A stretch of 64,000 nucleotides of DNA from Ruminococcus sp. (GTDB taxonomy: Bacteria > Bacillota > Clostridia > Oscillospirales > Ruminococcaceae). The position numbers were made by a program, and so were the translations under genes. The stretch covers positions 1 through 64,000 of the forward strand of contig SVNK01000007.1 in assembly GCA_015066935.1 (NCBI GenBank). The letters are read 5' to 3'. Position 1 is the stretch's first letter; each line of letters begins with the position of its first letter. Shown here piece by piece: positions 9,901 through 17,855 of this stretch. Below the pieces are notes generated by a model. It was not told where the DNA came from. It made no database searches and saw nothing but the letters and a program-made list of their open reading frames with translations.

Positions 9901-12821
9901 CCGCAAATCAGACCTACGGCACAAGCCGTATGAGCAGTTATCATATCTTTGAAAATCTGCTCAATCAGCGTGATGTGGTTATCCGTGACAGAAAAGAGGT
10001 TGACGGAAAGGTATATTATGAGGTCAATGCAAAGGAAACCCAGCTTGCAAAGGAAAAGGCAAGACAGATGAAGGAAGCCTTTAAAAGCTGGGTATGGGAA
10101 GATATTGACCGCCGTGAAAAATATGTTGAGAGATACAACGAGCTTTTCAACGCAATTCGTGGCAGGGAGTATGACGGTTCGCACCAGACCTTTCCTGGTA
10201 TGAACCCTGCTATAAAATTGCGACCACATCAGGAAAACGCTGTACTGCGTGGAAAGCTGGGCGGCAATACGCTTCTTGCTCACTGTGTAGGTGCAGGAAA
10301 GAGCTTCGAGATGATTGCAACAACAATGGAAAAGAAAAGGCTGGGACTTATCAACAAAGGCTGTGTTGTAGTTCCGAAGCACCTTACCTTGCAGATGGCA
10401 AGCGAGTGGATGAGATTGTATCCAAACGCAAAGCTGCTGGTTGCCCGTCCCGAAGATTTTACAAAGGACAACCGACAGAAATTTATCGCCCGTTGTGTAA
10501 CAGGCGATTATGACGCAGTAATTATGTCTTTCACACAGTTTGAAAGAATACCGATGTCAGACCAGTACCGCAAGCAGTTTATGGAGCGTGAGCTTAACGA
10601 AATTATGGACGCTCTTGAGGAAGTCGATGATACCGACAGAGTTTCCGTAAAGGCTCTTGAACGTCAGAAAAGGCAGATTGAGGAACGCTTGGAAAAGCTG
10701 TTGTCCTCCAAAAAGGATAACTCCCTTTGCTTTGAAAAGCTGGGGTTTGACTATCTTGTCTGCGACGAGGCTCACAACTACAAGAACTGTTTTGTAACAA
10801 CAAAAATGTCAAATGTGGCAGGTGTGCAGACAACAGCCGCACAGAAGTCAGAGGATATGCTCATGAAAACGCAGTACCTCAATGACAAGTACGGCTGTAA
10901 CAATATCCTCTTTGCAACGGGAACTCCTGTCAGCAATTCAATGGTAGAGTTTTACGTTATGCAGAGATACCTCCGTCCCGACCTGCTTAAAAATGCAGGA
11001 CTCCAGACCTTTGACGATTGGGCGAGTACATTCGGCGAGGTGGTATCACAGCTTGAAATCAAGCCTGCGGGCAACGGCTTTCAGATGAAGAACCGTTTCA
11101 GCAAGTTTGTGAATATCCCTGAGCTTATGCAGATGTATAAGGAATTTGCGGATATTCAGACGCCCGATATGATTAAGCTCCCTGTGCCGAAGCTGAAAAC
11201 AGGAGAGCCGATTGTTGTTACTGCAAAACCCGATGACAGACAAAAGGCATATATGAAAGAGCTTGCGGCACGTTCCGAAGCTATCCACAACGGCAATATT
11301 GACCCGTCCGTTGATAATATGCTGAAAATAACGCACGAAGCAAGGCTTTTGGGACTTGATTCACGCTGTATTTTCAAGGAAGCAGAGCCTACTCCCGACA
11401 GCAAGGTTATGAAGCTGCTTGATAACCTTGAACAGAACTACCGTGACACTATGGAGCAGAAAGGCGTACAGATTGTATTCTGCGACATTGCAATCAACGA
11501 GGATTCGGAGCATTTCTCGGTATATGAAGCAATCAAGGCTGACCTTGTGAAGCGTGGTATTCCGAAAGAGGAAATCTGCTTTGCTGGTGACGCACAGACA
11601 GATAAGGCGAGAGCCGAAATGTTTGAACAGCTCAGAAAGGGCGAAAAGCGTTTTATCATCGCCTCGACCTCAAAGCTGGGAACAGGTGCTAACGTTCAGG
11701 ACAAAATTTGTGCTATTCACCATTTGGATATTCCGTGGAAGCCTGCCGACCTTACACAGCAGGATGGACGAGGTATAAGACAGGGAAACAGCTTTGATGA
11801 GGTAGGTATTTATCACTATCTGACAGAGGAAACCTTTGACGCATATATGATGGGCATTATAACTAACAAGGCAAAGTTCATCAATCAGATTATGACATCA
11901 AAAGACCCTGTGCGTGTTTCCGAGGACGTAGACGAAATGGTGCTTACATATTCGCAAATGCAGGCAATCGCTTCGGGAAACCCTATGATTAAGGAGAAAA
12001 TTCAGCTTGACAATGATGTTGCAAATCTGAAAAATCTTGAAGCGGAGCATAAGAAAATGGTGTTTTCAATGCAGGAGCTTGCGGAACGTAAGCTGCCGCA
12101 GACCATTGACAATTATGCGGATTTACTTCAGAAGGCAAGCGGAGATTTAAAGGCATTCCAAGAACAGCACCCCGACAATGCAGAATTTAAAATGGAAATC
12201 GGCGGAAAGATTTTTGATGAAAGAGCCGATGTGGGCGAGCAGATTGAAAAAGCAATCATTAAATGTTCAACTACTGGAGAGAGCGTAAAGCTGGGTAAGT
12301 ATTTCGGCTTTGATGTTTCCATTGAGAAAAATCCCGCAAACGGCAATTTCTTCAACAGCGGTACTCCCTGTGTTGCGGTATTGCAGGGCAATCTGAAATA
12401 CACCTCCGAGGTTTCACTCGGAAACAATGTGGGTAATGTCCGCCGTATCGAAAACCTTGCAGGTATTCAGATAAATCAGAAAATTCAGCAGCTTTCCGCT
12501 AATCTTGATAAGGCAAAAAGTGACCTTGAAGAAGCAAAGGCGAATGTTGCAAAGCCTTTCGGACGTGCAGAGGAACTTGCAGAAAAATTAAAGCGGCTTG
12601 AATATGTAAATGCACAGCTCAGTACAGACAAAAATGACGATGAGCCTATGCCTGTATCGGATGTTCCGACAGAGAATGAGCCTGTGCAAGCCGCAAGTGT
12701 TGTGGTTGCTATGCCTGTGTCTGCATGCACGGCAGACAAGATAAATCCTAAACCGCAGACTCCGCCTGATTTACAGCAGCCGAAGGTTGATAGTGGTTTT
12801 ATAAAGCGAAAGGCAAGGTAA
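3972..12821 (+). CDS. Giant ICE polyprotein: ArdC-like N-domain, N6-adenine methylase and SNF2/DEAH helicase
   Basis: A 2,949-residue protein of the 'DEAD/DEAH helicase/N6-adenine methylase' class found in Tn1549-like ICEs. TTG start at 3972 follows AAAGGAG by 9 bases. Order: an ArdC-like N-domain (about 1-110, FLRFSAKMYKQSFSDAVLIY); a low-complexity hydrophilic linker (about 240-360); several middle segments; a methylase domain near 1,400-1,520 with EPSMGVGNF and GNIPFGDY (a variant NPPF motif); then a helicase with Walker A CVGAGKS (about 2,105), DEAH (about 2,265), ATGTPVSN and motif VI QQDGRGIRQGN (about 2,595); and a coiled-coil tail. It may modify or remodel transferring DNA against host restriction. 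The linker overlaps a +1-frame gene at 4690-5049. Confidence 0.9.
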   Translation: MSRLQTVRENWTDITTKLLRDKQELAHFLRFSAKMYKQSFSDAVLIYQQNPNSTKVATLETWNKLGRLVNKGEHSIAVFGEDSKCKHLFDISQTNGKRVPELWKLTEDLSADLTAVINEKYGKDCKNIQETIAAVAVDNIKSRLPDMQYAVGQMKLSEKDITAYQQSVVSAVRFVIANRCELDSDMKISGGINLNAADMFKDSRDLIRFCNIVNQSAKDALLEMEREIVNILKQRRERSNDIQIKSDRTVSSRNPVHTEPKRTGTSEKVDRQMGQNVAGVGENGVSHRGSDIHNGGSLEHNSEGNRQRSGETLSGTGRAVPTAEPPSDSVQRDTDLGENKSADDRTQDNGGNRVQTQNVVVQNLIDRFLHADFNRRLDSYETAGMVFMDYADTSFDPVQFFDRFHSDRFSDTQAEEIRNIIKAAMQSREYAPEPVTEEEPVIVNNEVMETTELPPLLDENIINGIMKYDRFFKVKRDEIAEFFEENEDYDKRCEFMKSVFRMDEYTELDVNDVRAGYKAEADGLTVWEGSYLSRTKESKLSWDLVQSFTADLIDKGKYLDEKPKLAVEAVKPSSDLHIRSFSERDGQIFAEVTQGEKSSVVPVKRTDEDTPYIEIGGKPHKLTDIQNYDLEQFEIFRSPVTHDVNGYYADDLAEGDTIKLDGELWTVKSATTYSISLVNDNGEKNIYNSPESKWQETITKEGFEFVPEKALEISEPVFAQPEPFYTQGEQLTFFGEPVPIEQTEKKTRAKPVNIAVSHTAPTTDMVNHVLRGGSAEPRSLERIVAQFQKGKSVSENAEFLRKEFGEDGRGYKYVAPDFSSAALVASWTDNTGITVAISNTAFPEGKNAHIEWSEAAERIGEMLENGEYCSQDIIDRAIDNDMKDIAGKLWYLHQDCEVEYFIPDEMFKGGFPDSTERIKASLTNSATLQKYIDGLEDLIRQYEQDRNVLRFHFHKPKELLSRLKDLQLPKRDFITKSDFSYEPKFFVTEDEKDKLLTGGSGVQYGKFRIEKFFKGEHTEKEKIAFLKNEYGTGGQGRSGFNEWHDAKGISYKKGSMSTPDCETFLKWNEVSQRIDRLIAEGRYVTQKDIDERIKDAKRTLKYKTLDDDYNRAMIEQAKKVLEEYGVSPDEEPRQSPLEKIIAKAEAEGIPVEITDEPAKERAVFMDNRDETYIEVQQTEGGVEYTIYAPDLTPVDGGEWEMEEAMELDEAAAALLQTSTFALTEISDYDRFIEIADRNTELDAPAELAKLKNEAFSAPVQKAEDPTQKQQTEMQTVNDPEKITVTKNEPKSGVPYTYHFNADDVVTGGAKSKFKANVEAIQVLQKIEAENRYATPEEQSVMAKYVGWGGIPQAFTTDRAAESLGGNLGEAAPSSWETEQKQLRELLSPDEYKAARASTLTSFYTPPEVTDGVYQALSQFGFEGGNVLEPSMGVGNFFSKMPENMRDNSRLYGVELDSISGRIAQQLYPKERIQIKGFEQTSFNNNSFDVVVGNIPFGDYRVSDKAYDKHNFKIHDYFAAKSVDKVKPGGVVALVTSKFTMDKLNEKARRYLAERCDLLGAVRLPNTAFKQNAGTEVTTDILFLKKRETMTVEVPDWVHMSETADGIPCNKYFVDNPDMVLGTMAWDERMKGKYGDDSRVTTCVADESIPLSEQLKAAIAKIEGSIETVRAEEKQRDEADIIPADPSVRNFTHTVVDGKLYFRENEVMTQVAETGKTLDRMMGMHKIRQAAMAVIDAQAAGCSDEELKELQTELNAVYDKFRKAYGNITDSVNERCFRQDDDFNTLAALEIVDTEKKTVEKAEIFSKRTIQPEVTVTKVDTPQEALQVSLDRTGRVDIAYMSQLVGCEPEKLIADLGNDIFRNPAAIKDDEPLSGYEEASEYLSGNVREKLKIAREYAKHIDSGFEKNVAALEKVIPKNLEASEISVRIGANWIDVEDYNRFLKEYAKADTSMFGHPVTRTKMGEYKIEGKYQDHSIAANQTYGTSRMSSYHIFENLLNQRDVVIRDRKEVDGKVYYEVNAKETQLAKEKARQMKEAFKSWVWEDIDRREKYVERYNELFNAIRGREYDGSHQTFPGMNPAIKLRPHQENAVLRGKLGGNTLLAHCVGAGKSFEMIATTMEKKRLGLINKGCVVVPKHLTLQMASEWMRLYPNAKLLVARPEDFTKDNRQKFIARCVTGDYDAVIMSFTQFERIPMSDQYRKQFMERELNEIMDALEEVDDTDRVSVKALERQKRQIEERLEKLLSSKKDNSLCFEKLGFDYLVCDEAHNYKNCFVTTKMSNVAGVQTTAAQKSEDMLMKTQYLNDKYGCNNILFATGTPVSNSMVEFYVMQRYLRPDLLKNAGLQTFDDWASTFGEVVSQLEIKPAGNGFQMKNRFSKFVNIPELMQMYKEFADIQTPDMIKLPVPKLKTGEPIVVTAKPDDRQKAYMKELAARSEAIHNGNIDPSVDNMLKITHEARLLGLDSRCIFKEAEPTPDSKVMKLLDNLEQNYRDTMEQKGVQIVFCDIAINEDSEHFSVYEAIKADLVKRGIPKEEICFAGDAQTDKARAEMFEQLRKGEKRFIIASTSKLGTGANVQDKICAIHHLDIPWKPADLTQQDGRGIRQGNSFDEVGIYHYLTEETFDAYMMGIITNKAKFINQIMTSKDPVRVSEDVDEMVLTYSQMQAIASGNPMIKEKIQLDNDVANLKNLEAEHKKMVFSMQELAERKLPQTIDNYADLLQKASGDLKAFQEQHPDNAEFKMEIGGKIFDERADVGEQIEKAIIKCSTTGESVKLGKYFGFDVSIEKNPANGNFFNSGTPCVAVLQGNLKYTSEVSLGNNVGNVRRIENLAGIQINQKIQQLSANLDKAKSDLEEAKANVAKPFGRAEELAEKLKRLEYVNAQLSTDKNDDEPMPVSDVPTENEPVQAASVVVAMPVSACTADKINPKPQTPPDLQQPKVDSGFIKRKAR
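4690..5049 (+). CDS. TnpV-like protein in the +1 frame inside the helicase gene (overprinted)
   Basis: A 119-residue ORF nested in +1 frame within the giant gene. AAAGGAG lies about 11 bases before its ATG. The product is compact, with a Trp/Arg-rich core (KKSIGRWGRMWQEWVKTEYP), then EIDREAEKRFQELDEQYR and a C-terminal MEEIVFRL. This follows the layout of transposon-encoded TnpV proteins (G-x-GRM, EID-x-A, EEIV) known from Tn4451-type elements. The enclosing frame here reads as a featureless Gly/Ser/Asn/Arg linker, the usual sign that the other frame is under selection. The TnpV assignment is from memory of the family pattern, and its function is unknown. Confidence 0.6.
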   Translation: MTYRLSPTGQYLPEIQYTQNPREQALLKKSIGRWGRMWQEWVKTEYPTEVQIFIMEGRWSIIPREIDREAEKRFQELDEQYRQQNPRPTAFSEIQTWEKTRVLTIEHRIMEEIVFRLRM

Positions 12822-12828
12822 AGAAAAA

Positions 12829-12849
12829 TACCCCGAAAATCGGAGCATT
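12829..12849 (-). terminator. Weak terminator of the toxin-antitoxin operon
   Basis: On the minus strand CTCCGATTTTCGGGG forms a short hairpin followed by TATTTTT, immediately downstream of the toxin stop. It also lies just after the helicase stop and could act weakly in both directions. Confidence 0.45.
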
Positions 12850-13159
12850 AAATCTTTTTCGTGATATTCTGACCGCCGTATAGAAAACGAGCGATATTTA
12901 CTGTTTCCTCGGTTTCGTTAATGGTGTAAAAGAGAAGATAATTTGAAATAACGGCGTAGCGATAACCTCTTTCAGCGAGCTTTTCATCGTGGTAGAGGGG
13001 ATAAAGAAAAGGATTGTCCTTTATGTAGGAAACAACCTCCTCCGCATTGGCGAGAAGCCTGTTTGCAGCAGTGGGGTTGTAAAGCCTATTTGAGATGTAG
13101 CTTAAAGTATCATCCAAGTCATCTGCAAAGCTTTGTGAGATTACAAGTTTATACGCCAT
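12848..13159 (-). CDS. RelE/ParE-family toxin
   Basis: A 103-residue type II toxin of the RelE/ParE fold, which act as ribosome-dependent mRNA interferases or gyrase poisons. It has the ParE/RelE pattern: N-terminal YKLVISQSFADDLDDTLSYI helix, then NPFLYPLYHDE, RGYRYAVISNYLLFYTI and a terminal strand VNIARFLYGGQN. Its start overlaps the antitoxin end by 11 bases, the normal coupled antitoxin-first order. Whether it cleaves mRNA or hits gyrase cannot be read from sequence. It probably stabilises the ICE. The pair is oriented against the transfer genes on both sides, so it is an inserted module. Confidence 0.88.
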   Translation of the reverse strand: MAYKLVISQSFADDLDDTLSYISNRLYNPTAANRLLANAEEVVSYIKDNPFLYPLYHDEKLAERGYRYAVISNYLLFYTINETEETVNIARFLYGGQNITKKI

Positions 13160-13448
13160 ACTTCTCTCTCAATCTGCCGAATACTTCGTCAGCGGTATAT
13201 GTTTTACCTGCTTGGAACTCGGCTTCAGCTTCATCGAGCTTCTTGTAAAGTTCTTCCTTGCTTCTGACAATTACACGCTCGGGAGCAGGGAGCTTTACTT
13301 CAAAAGGCAGACCGCCTGTGAGATTGACCTGACAGAGAAACATATTTACAGCTTCGGAAATGGAAATTCCGAGCATACCGAGAGTTTCTTCGGCGTTTTC
13401 CTTAACGGTTTCATTTACACGTATATGCAGAGTTTCGGTTTTAGCCAT
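13149..13448 (-). CDS. RelB/DinJ-family antitoxin
   Basis: A 99-residue antitoxin. The N-terminal half (MAKTETLHIRVNETVKENAEETLGMLGISISEAVNMFL) is a ribbon-helix-helix RelB/DinJ DNA-binding domain. The C-terminal half is charged and would wrap the toxin. The ORF track starts at 13493, but AAGGA lies 10 bases before the ATG at 13448 and the RHH domain begins there. A TTGACT-17-TACAAT promoter precedes it, with a small TACA-T-TGTA palindrome over the -10 that could be the autoregulatory operator. It is translationally coupled to the toxin gene. Confidence 0.88.
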   Translation of the reverse strand: MAKTETLHIRVNETVKENAEETLGMLGISISEAVNMFLCQVNLTGGLPFEVKLPAPERVIVRSKEELYKKLDEAEAEFQAGKTYTADEVFGRLREKYGV

Positions 13449-13483
13449 AAAAGCACCATTCCTTTCGTTATTTCTATGATTAC

Positions 13484-13512
13484 ATTGTATCACGTTTTTT
13501 ATACAAAGTCAA
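13484..13512 (-). promoter_or_regulatory. Promoter/operator of the toxin-antitoxin operon
   Basis: On the minus strand TTGACT, 17 bases, TACAAT, 36 bases before the antitoxin ATG. The -10 overlaps the short dyad TACA-T-TGTA, a plausible RelB operator (inference). Confidence 0.65.
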
Positions 13513-13551
13513 CACGATTTTTATTATATTTATAGTTAGGAGGCATAATAT

Positions 13552-16500
13552 ATGGCATGCACAAGAAAAGAATACACCCCTGAAGAAAGAGTCGCCTATA
13601 ACGCACAGAAGCAGGCGGAAATGGACGAAATGATAGAGCGTATCGACGAAGGAGTAAAGGCGGTGTTTCAGTCCGAAAAGTACAAAGAATATCTGAAATT
13701 CGCTTCAAAGTTCACCGACTATTCCGCAAGAAATACGCTCCTTATAAACTTACAGCGTCCCGACGCTACTCTTGTAGCGGCATACGGGAAGTGGAAACAG
13801 CTTGGCAGACAAGTTGAACGAGGTCAGACAGGCATTGAAATTCTTGCACCTGTTGCTTACAAGACAAATCAGGTGCTTGAAACGGAACGTCCCGCCGTTG
13901 ACGAGTTCGGCAATCAGTTATATACCCCCGACGGAACAGAGAAAATGGAAACGGTTGAAAAGCCGATGACAGGACTTGCGTTCAAGAAAGTATATGTTTT
14001 CGATGTTTCGCAGACAAGTGGCAAGGAGCTTCCCGACCCTGTTACTGAACTGACAGGGGATATAGACAGTGCAAGAAAAGAAGCTGTTTTTGCGGCTCTC
14101 AAAAAGGTTACTGGCATTGACATTGAGTTTAAGGACATCAAAGGCGGTGCAAAGGGATATTACAGCGCCACTAACAATGAAATTGTAATCAAAAGCGGTA
14201 TGAGCGACGCACAGACCTTGAAAACTGCCTTTCACGAAGCTGCACATAATCTCTTGCACGACCCTGCAAAGGATATTGTAACGAACAAATCTCCCCGAAA
14301 TGAAAAAGAGGTTCAGGCTGAATCCGTTGCCTTTATGGTAGCGGAAAGGTTTGGCATTGATACCTCGGAATATTCTTTCCCGTACATAGCTTCTTGGAGT
14401 GACGGAAAACAGCTTGAACAGCTTAAAAGTGCGTTACAGGAAATACAGGAAGCGGCGAAGAAGATTTCTTCCGAAATCGAATCGGAACTGCTGAAATTGC
14501 AGAAACGCAATCTCACAATGGACGAAAAGCTGGCTGATACAGAGCTGAACAATATTCAGAAAGCGGAGTTTCTTATTGAAGATTGTGCCGACAGAGGTGT
14601 GAATTTCTCAAAGGAGGATACCGACAAAATTCTTGATTTTGCGGGTAATCACGAAAATATATCCGAAACGGTACAGTTCGTAACGGATATGGAGGAAATT
14701 CAAAGACAGCGTGACAGCTACGGCTATGATTTTACATATATGACGCCGATTGACACAAAGGAAGCTGCTCTTGAAGCCTATGACAGAGGTGAAGCGGTAT
14801 ATCTTCTTTATCCCGATAATACGGAGGGAATGGCAGAGTCACGCTCCGAAATTGAAAATTTTGAGGGATATTTCGGTATCGAAAAAGAGCCGAGTCCCGA
14901 TGTTGTTCGTGAGCAGAACAGTGAGCTGATACCTGTTTCAAAGGAAATCGCCCTTGAAATGTGGGATAAGGATTTGGATGTATATGTTGACGGTGTTCGT
15001 GCTGAAAGCCGAGAAGATATTGAAAACGCTCCCGAAACTGCAAAGCTGTATCTTTCGGAATTTCAGTACACAGCACAGCTTGAATTTGAAAAATCCCAGC
15101 GTGGCAATGTTGACAGAACAGCCGAACCCGTAAGCAAAAATCCGAATGTTATCGGAAACACACCATACAAGGAACTTGGTGAAAAGGGTCAGCTTGAATA
15201 TTTCAAAGACCTTAAAACCCGTCACGCTCTGAATATTGCAAAACAGCTTGATGAGGACGGTATAAAATTCAGCGGACTTAAAAAGGGGAATGTTACTACA
15301 ATAACCATAAACAAGGCTGATAAGGAAAAGTACGAAGCAGCTGTTGCAAAGGTCAAAGCAAGCTATTCCAAGAGTAAGGAGCAGGCTGCCGAACCGAAGG
15401 AGCAGAAGGTTAATGATAAAAAGCCAAAGGCTGAGCCTGTCAGCAAAAATCCAAACGTCATCGGTAATACCCCGTATGATGAGTTGGGTGAAAAGGGTCA
15501 GCTTGAATATATTACAAAACTCAAAACCCGTCACGCTTTGAACATTGCAAAACAGCTTGACGAGGATGGTGTAAAATTCAGCGGTCTTAAAAAAGGCACT
15601 GTTACCACAATAACCATTAACAAGGCTGATAAGGCGAAATATGAGGCGGCTGTTGCAAAGGTCAAGGAAAGCTATTCAAAGAGCAAGGAACAGACCACCG
15701 AGCCGCTTGCAGACAAAGCTCCTGTTCCAAAGCCTGCACCCCAAAAGCCTGTGAACATAGCGGCTGATATTGACAAGGCAATTTCAGATAGCAATTATGA
15801 GTTGTACCGATATAACTTGAAACAGGCGGCTGCAACGGTTATTGAGGAACACGGTGCGGAAAAGGTAAGCAGAACCCTTGCGGAATATATTTCTCGTCAC
15901 GATTATGACGGACGGATTTCTGAAAAGAACAAGGAATGGGCAAAGAGCTTCGATATTCCCGAAAACAGGTATCCTCCCGTATTCCATACGCACCCTGCTG
16001 TGCTGGATGGCTTCATCACAGAAGCACAGACGCAGATAAAAGCACTTGAAAAGTCCGTCAGTCAGCCTGAGTTGCCTGACGTTTGCAAAGATAAATTCCT
16101 GTTGCCTGTTGAACGTGTAGAGCTTCGTGACGATCATCGTGGTATTCCTGAAACGAAATACTACGATTCGTCAGTGAACGAATACTTTGTTGACGGTATA
16201 GGCTGGCTTGACAATGCCGCCTATGACCGTGAGCAGAAATTTTCAGAATTAAGTCCAAAGGACTTTTATGCAAAGGTTACTCAGATAAATTGCTCCTATG
16301 TGGATACAGAGGGAAGAACGGGGCAGATTGACGTTTCAAAAAAGGACTATGACATTTTGACCGAAAAGACCTATTCAAAGGAAAACAGCGAAGCATACAA
16401 GGCAGCAAAGGACAAGCTGGAGCAGAGAAAACAGGAAGCAGGGATAAAGCCGAAGCCTGTTGAGTATTACGCTGTCCGTCAGACCAGTGACCGTAAATTT

Positions 16501-17433
16501 GCGGTAGCGACAATAAGTGCGGACGGACTTGTAACAGTTGCAAAGTCGGGTATTGCTACTATTGAGGAAGCTAAAAAGGCTCTGCTTGATATTTATAAAA
16601 GCAAGCAGAGTACAGTTAAGTGTGAATTTGTTCATCCGCAGACCCTTGATGAGAAATCAGCAGAGATTTACAGAAGTCAGACAAAGGAGCTTCCTGCCGT
16701 AACCTACCGTATTACCCCTAACCCCGACAAGAAATCACCTGATACACATATTTTGCAGGAGTATGTTAAAAACAGCGATGATACCTATGCGATAGGAAAG
16801 GTTATGGCAAAGGGGGATTATGAGAAATGCAACAGCAGGCTTGCAAATCTCATCAATCCTCCGAAGATTGAAGCACCCGTCAAGACCTTTGAAATTTATC
16901 AGATAAGACGAGTTGACGAAACCCGTGACGTAAGGTTTGAACCTTATGAAAGGCTCTTAAAGGCAGGCTTGAAGCCCGATTTCAAGACTTATGACAAGAT
17001 GTATGAAGCTGACGTTTCAATGTTAAGCGGCAAAAGCACAGACGAAAAGCTGGAGTCAGCGTTCTATGTTTTCAATCAGGAACGTCCCGAAGATTTCAAG
17101 GGACACTCGTTAAGCGTTTCCGATGTGGTAGTGCTTGACGATACAGCGTATTACGTTGACAGCGTGGGATTTAAGCCACTGAAAGACTTTATACCGCTTG
17201 AAATTCAGCAGAGCTGTTTTCTTGATACGCTCCCTCAGACCTTGCAGGGTATATCAGATAATGCGGCGGAGCTTGAAGCTGTTTCGGATAAGGCTCTGAA
17301 GCTGAATATACCGCCCGAAATTATCCGAGAAGCCTGTGATATGGTAAATGGCGGTGAAAGCCTTGATAATATGGCAAATGCTTACGAAGAAAAATTTACA
17401 GAGAAAAACGCTCCTGCGGAAAAAGCTCCCTAA
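13552..17433 (+). CDS. Large ArdC-like/zincin/YodL multidomain ICE protein
   Basis: A 1,293-residue polyvalent protein. AGGAGG precedes the ATG. Residues 1-140 resemble the ArdC/LtrC single-stranded-DNA-binding domain. A zincin motif HEAAH lies near residue 227 (FHEAAHNLLHD), typical of ArdC-type antirestriction metalloproteases. About residues 524-718 hold a tandem pair of near-identical 103-residue units. The C-terminal section (about 1,110-1,215; FEIYQIRRVDETRDVRFEPY...GHSLSVSDVVVL) is a YodL domain. Proteins of this type are thought to enter the recipient with the DNA and protect it, but that role is inferred. Transcribed with the helicase direction, and interrupted from it by the leftward toxin-antitoxin pair. 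Confidence 0.85.
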   Translation: MACTRKEYTPEERVAYNAQKQAEMDEMIERIDEGVKAVFQSEKYKEYLKFASKFTDYSARNTLLINLQRPDATLVAAYGKWKQLGRQVERGQTGIEILAPVAYKTNQVLETERPAVDEFGNQLYTPDGTEKMETVEKPMTGLAFKKVYVFDVSQTSGKELPDPVTELTGDIDSARKEAVFAALKKVTGIDIEFKDIKGGAKGYYSATNNEIVIKSGMSDAQTLKTAFHEAAHNLLHDPAKDIVTNKSPRNEKEVQAESVAFMVAERFGIDTSEYSFPYIASWSDGKQLEQLKSALQEIQEAAKKISSEIESELLKLQKRNLTMDEKLADTELNNIQKAEFLIEDCADRGVNFSKEDTDKILDFAGNHENISETVQFVTDMEEIQRQRDSYGYDFTYMTPIDTKEAALEAYDRGEAVYLLYPDNTEGMAESRSEIENFEGYFGIEKEPSPDVVREQNSELIPVSKEIALEMWDKDLDVYVDGVRAESREDIENAPETAKLYLSEFQYTAQLEFEKSQRGNVDRTAEPVSKNPNVIGNTPYKELGEKGQLEYFKDLKTRHALNIAKQLDEDGIKFSGLKKGNVTTITINKADKEKYEAAVAKVKASYSKSKEQAAEPKEQKVNDKKPKAEPVSKNPNVIGNTPYDELGEKGQLEYITKLKTRHALNIAKQLDEDGVKFSGLKKGTVTTITINKADKAKYEAAVAKVKESYSKSKEQTTEPLADKAPVPKPAPQKPVNIAADIDKAISDSNYELYRYNLKQAAATVIEEHGAEKVSRTLAEYISRHDYDGRISEKNKEWAKSFDIPENRYPPVFHTHPAVLDGFITEAQTQIKALEKSVSQPELPDVCKDKFLLPVERVELRDDHRGIPETKYYDSSVNEYFVDGIGWLDNAAYDREQKFSELSPKDFYAKVTQINCSYVDTEGRTGQIDVSKKDYDILTEKTYSKENSEAYKAAKDKLEQRKQEAGIKPKPVEYYAVRQTSDRKFAVATISADGLVTVAKSGIATIEEAKKALLDIYKSKQSTVKCEFVHPQTLDEKSAEIYRSQTKELPAVTYRITPNPDKKSPDTHILQEYVKNSDDTYAIGKVMAKGDYEKCNSRLANLINPPKIEAPVKTFEIYQIRRVDETRDVRFEPYERLLKAGLKPDFKTYDKMYEADVSMLSGKSTDEKLESAFYVFNQERPEDFKGHSLSVSDVVVLDDTAYYVDSVGFKPLKDFIPLEIQQSCFLDTLPQTLQGISDNAAELEAVSDKALKLNIPPEIIREACDMVNGGESLDNMANAYEEKFTEKNAPAEKAP
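15121..15705 (+). repeat. Tandem intragenic duplication (two 309-base units)
   Basis: Units beginning at about 15121 and 15430 both encode AEPVSKNPNVIGNTPY...KGQLEY...LKTRHALNIAKQLDEDG and end at SYSKSKEQ. By hand alignment they differ at about 8 of 88 residues, while many third codon positions differ (for example gaacccgta against gagcctgtc). The duplication is therefore not recent and the protein sequence has been held constant. Confidence 0.9.
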
Positions 17434-17488
17434 ATAGAGAAGCCGAAGCTGCAGAAAAAGCCGAAATTATGATTGGAGGATTGATAAT

Positions 17489-17722
17489 ATGATTATGATG
17501 AACAGCGTGCTTACAGCCGAGGAAAGATGTATGTTACAGTCCCTTGGCTGCAGGGATAAGGCTCAGGCTCTCTCAGTGCTTGGAGAAATGAAAATGATAC
17601 TCCCTATTCGTTCAGACCTGTTCGCACAGGTTGTACGGCTCTCTGATAAGCTAGAGAAAGAGAAGATTGATTATGCTTATGAGATGTCGGCGGTTGGGTT
17701 ATCAGAGGATGAAATAGCATAA
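17489..17722 (+). CDS. Small hypothetical ICE protein
   Basis: A 77-residue acidic, helical protein with no signal peptide or membrane segment. ATTGGAGGA precedes the ATG by about 7 bases. It follows the YodL gene by 55 bases in the same direction and is closed by a strong terminator, so it is the last gene of the backbone operon before the defence cargo. Small helical proteins at this place in related ICEs are sometimes called transposon-transfer-assisting proteins, but the similarity is too weak to assert that here. Confidence 0.65.
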   Translation: MIMMNSVLTAEERCMLQSLGCRDKAQALSVLGEMKMILPIRSDLFAQVVRLSDKLEKEKIDYAYEMSAVGLSEDEIA

Positions 17723-17731
17723 ATAGTTGTG

Positions 17732-17766
17732 GCGGTATCGTTTTTGGGCGATACCGCTATAATTTT
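17732..17766 (+). terminator. Intrinsic terminator closing the ICE backbone operon
   Basis: GCGGTATCG, an 8-base loop and CGATACCGC, followed by TATAATTTTG. It isolates the upstream transfer-type operon from the Gabija-like operon, which has its own promoter 30 bases on. Confidence 0.8.
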
Positions 17767-17767
17767 G

Positions 17768-17796
17768 TTGAAATATGAGGGATTATGTGGTATAAT
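17768..17796 (+). promoter_or_regulatory. Promoter of the Gabija-like operon
   Basis: TTGAAA, 17 bases, TATAAT, about 60 bases upstream of the gajA-like start. Spacing is optimal and the -10 is consensus. Confidence 0.7.
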
Positions 17797-17855
17797 AATA
17801 TAATAAAATTACGAAATATATAACATTACGCTATTATATATATGAGGTGATAGTT

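Noticed and set aside
8283-10382. Long minus-strand ORFs (286 and 282 aa) inside the helicase gene
   Set aside because: They are antisense shadows of the giant gene, with no ribosome-binding sites and compositions typical of mirrored frames.
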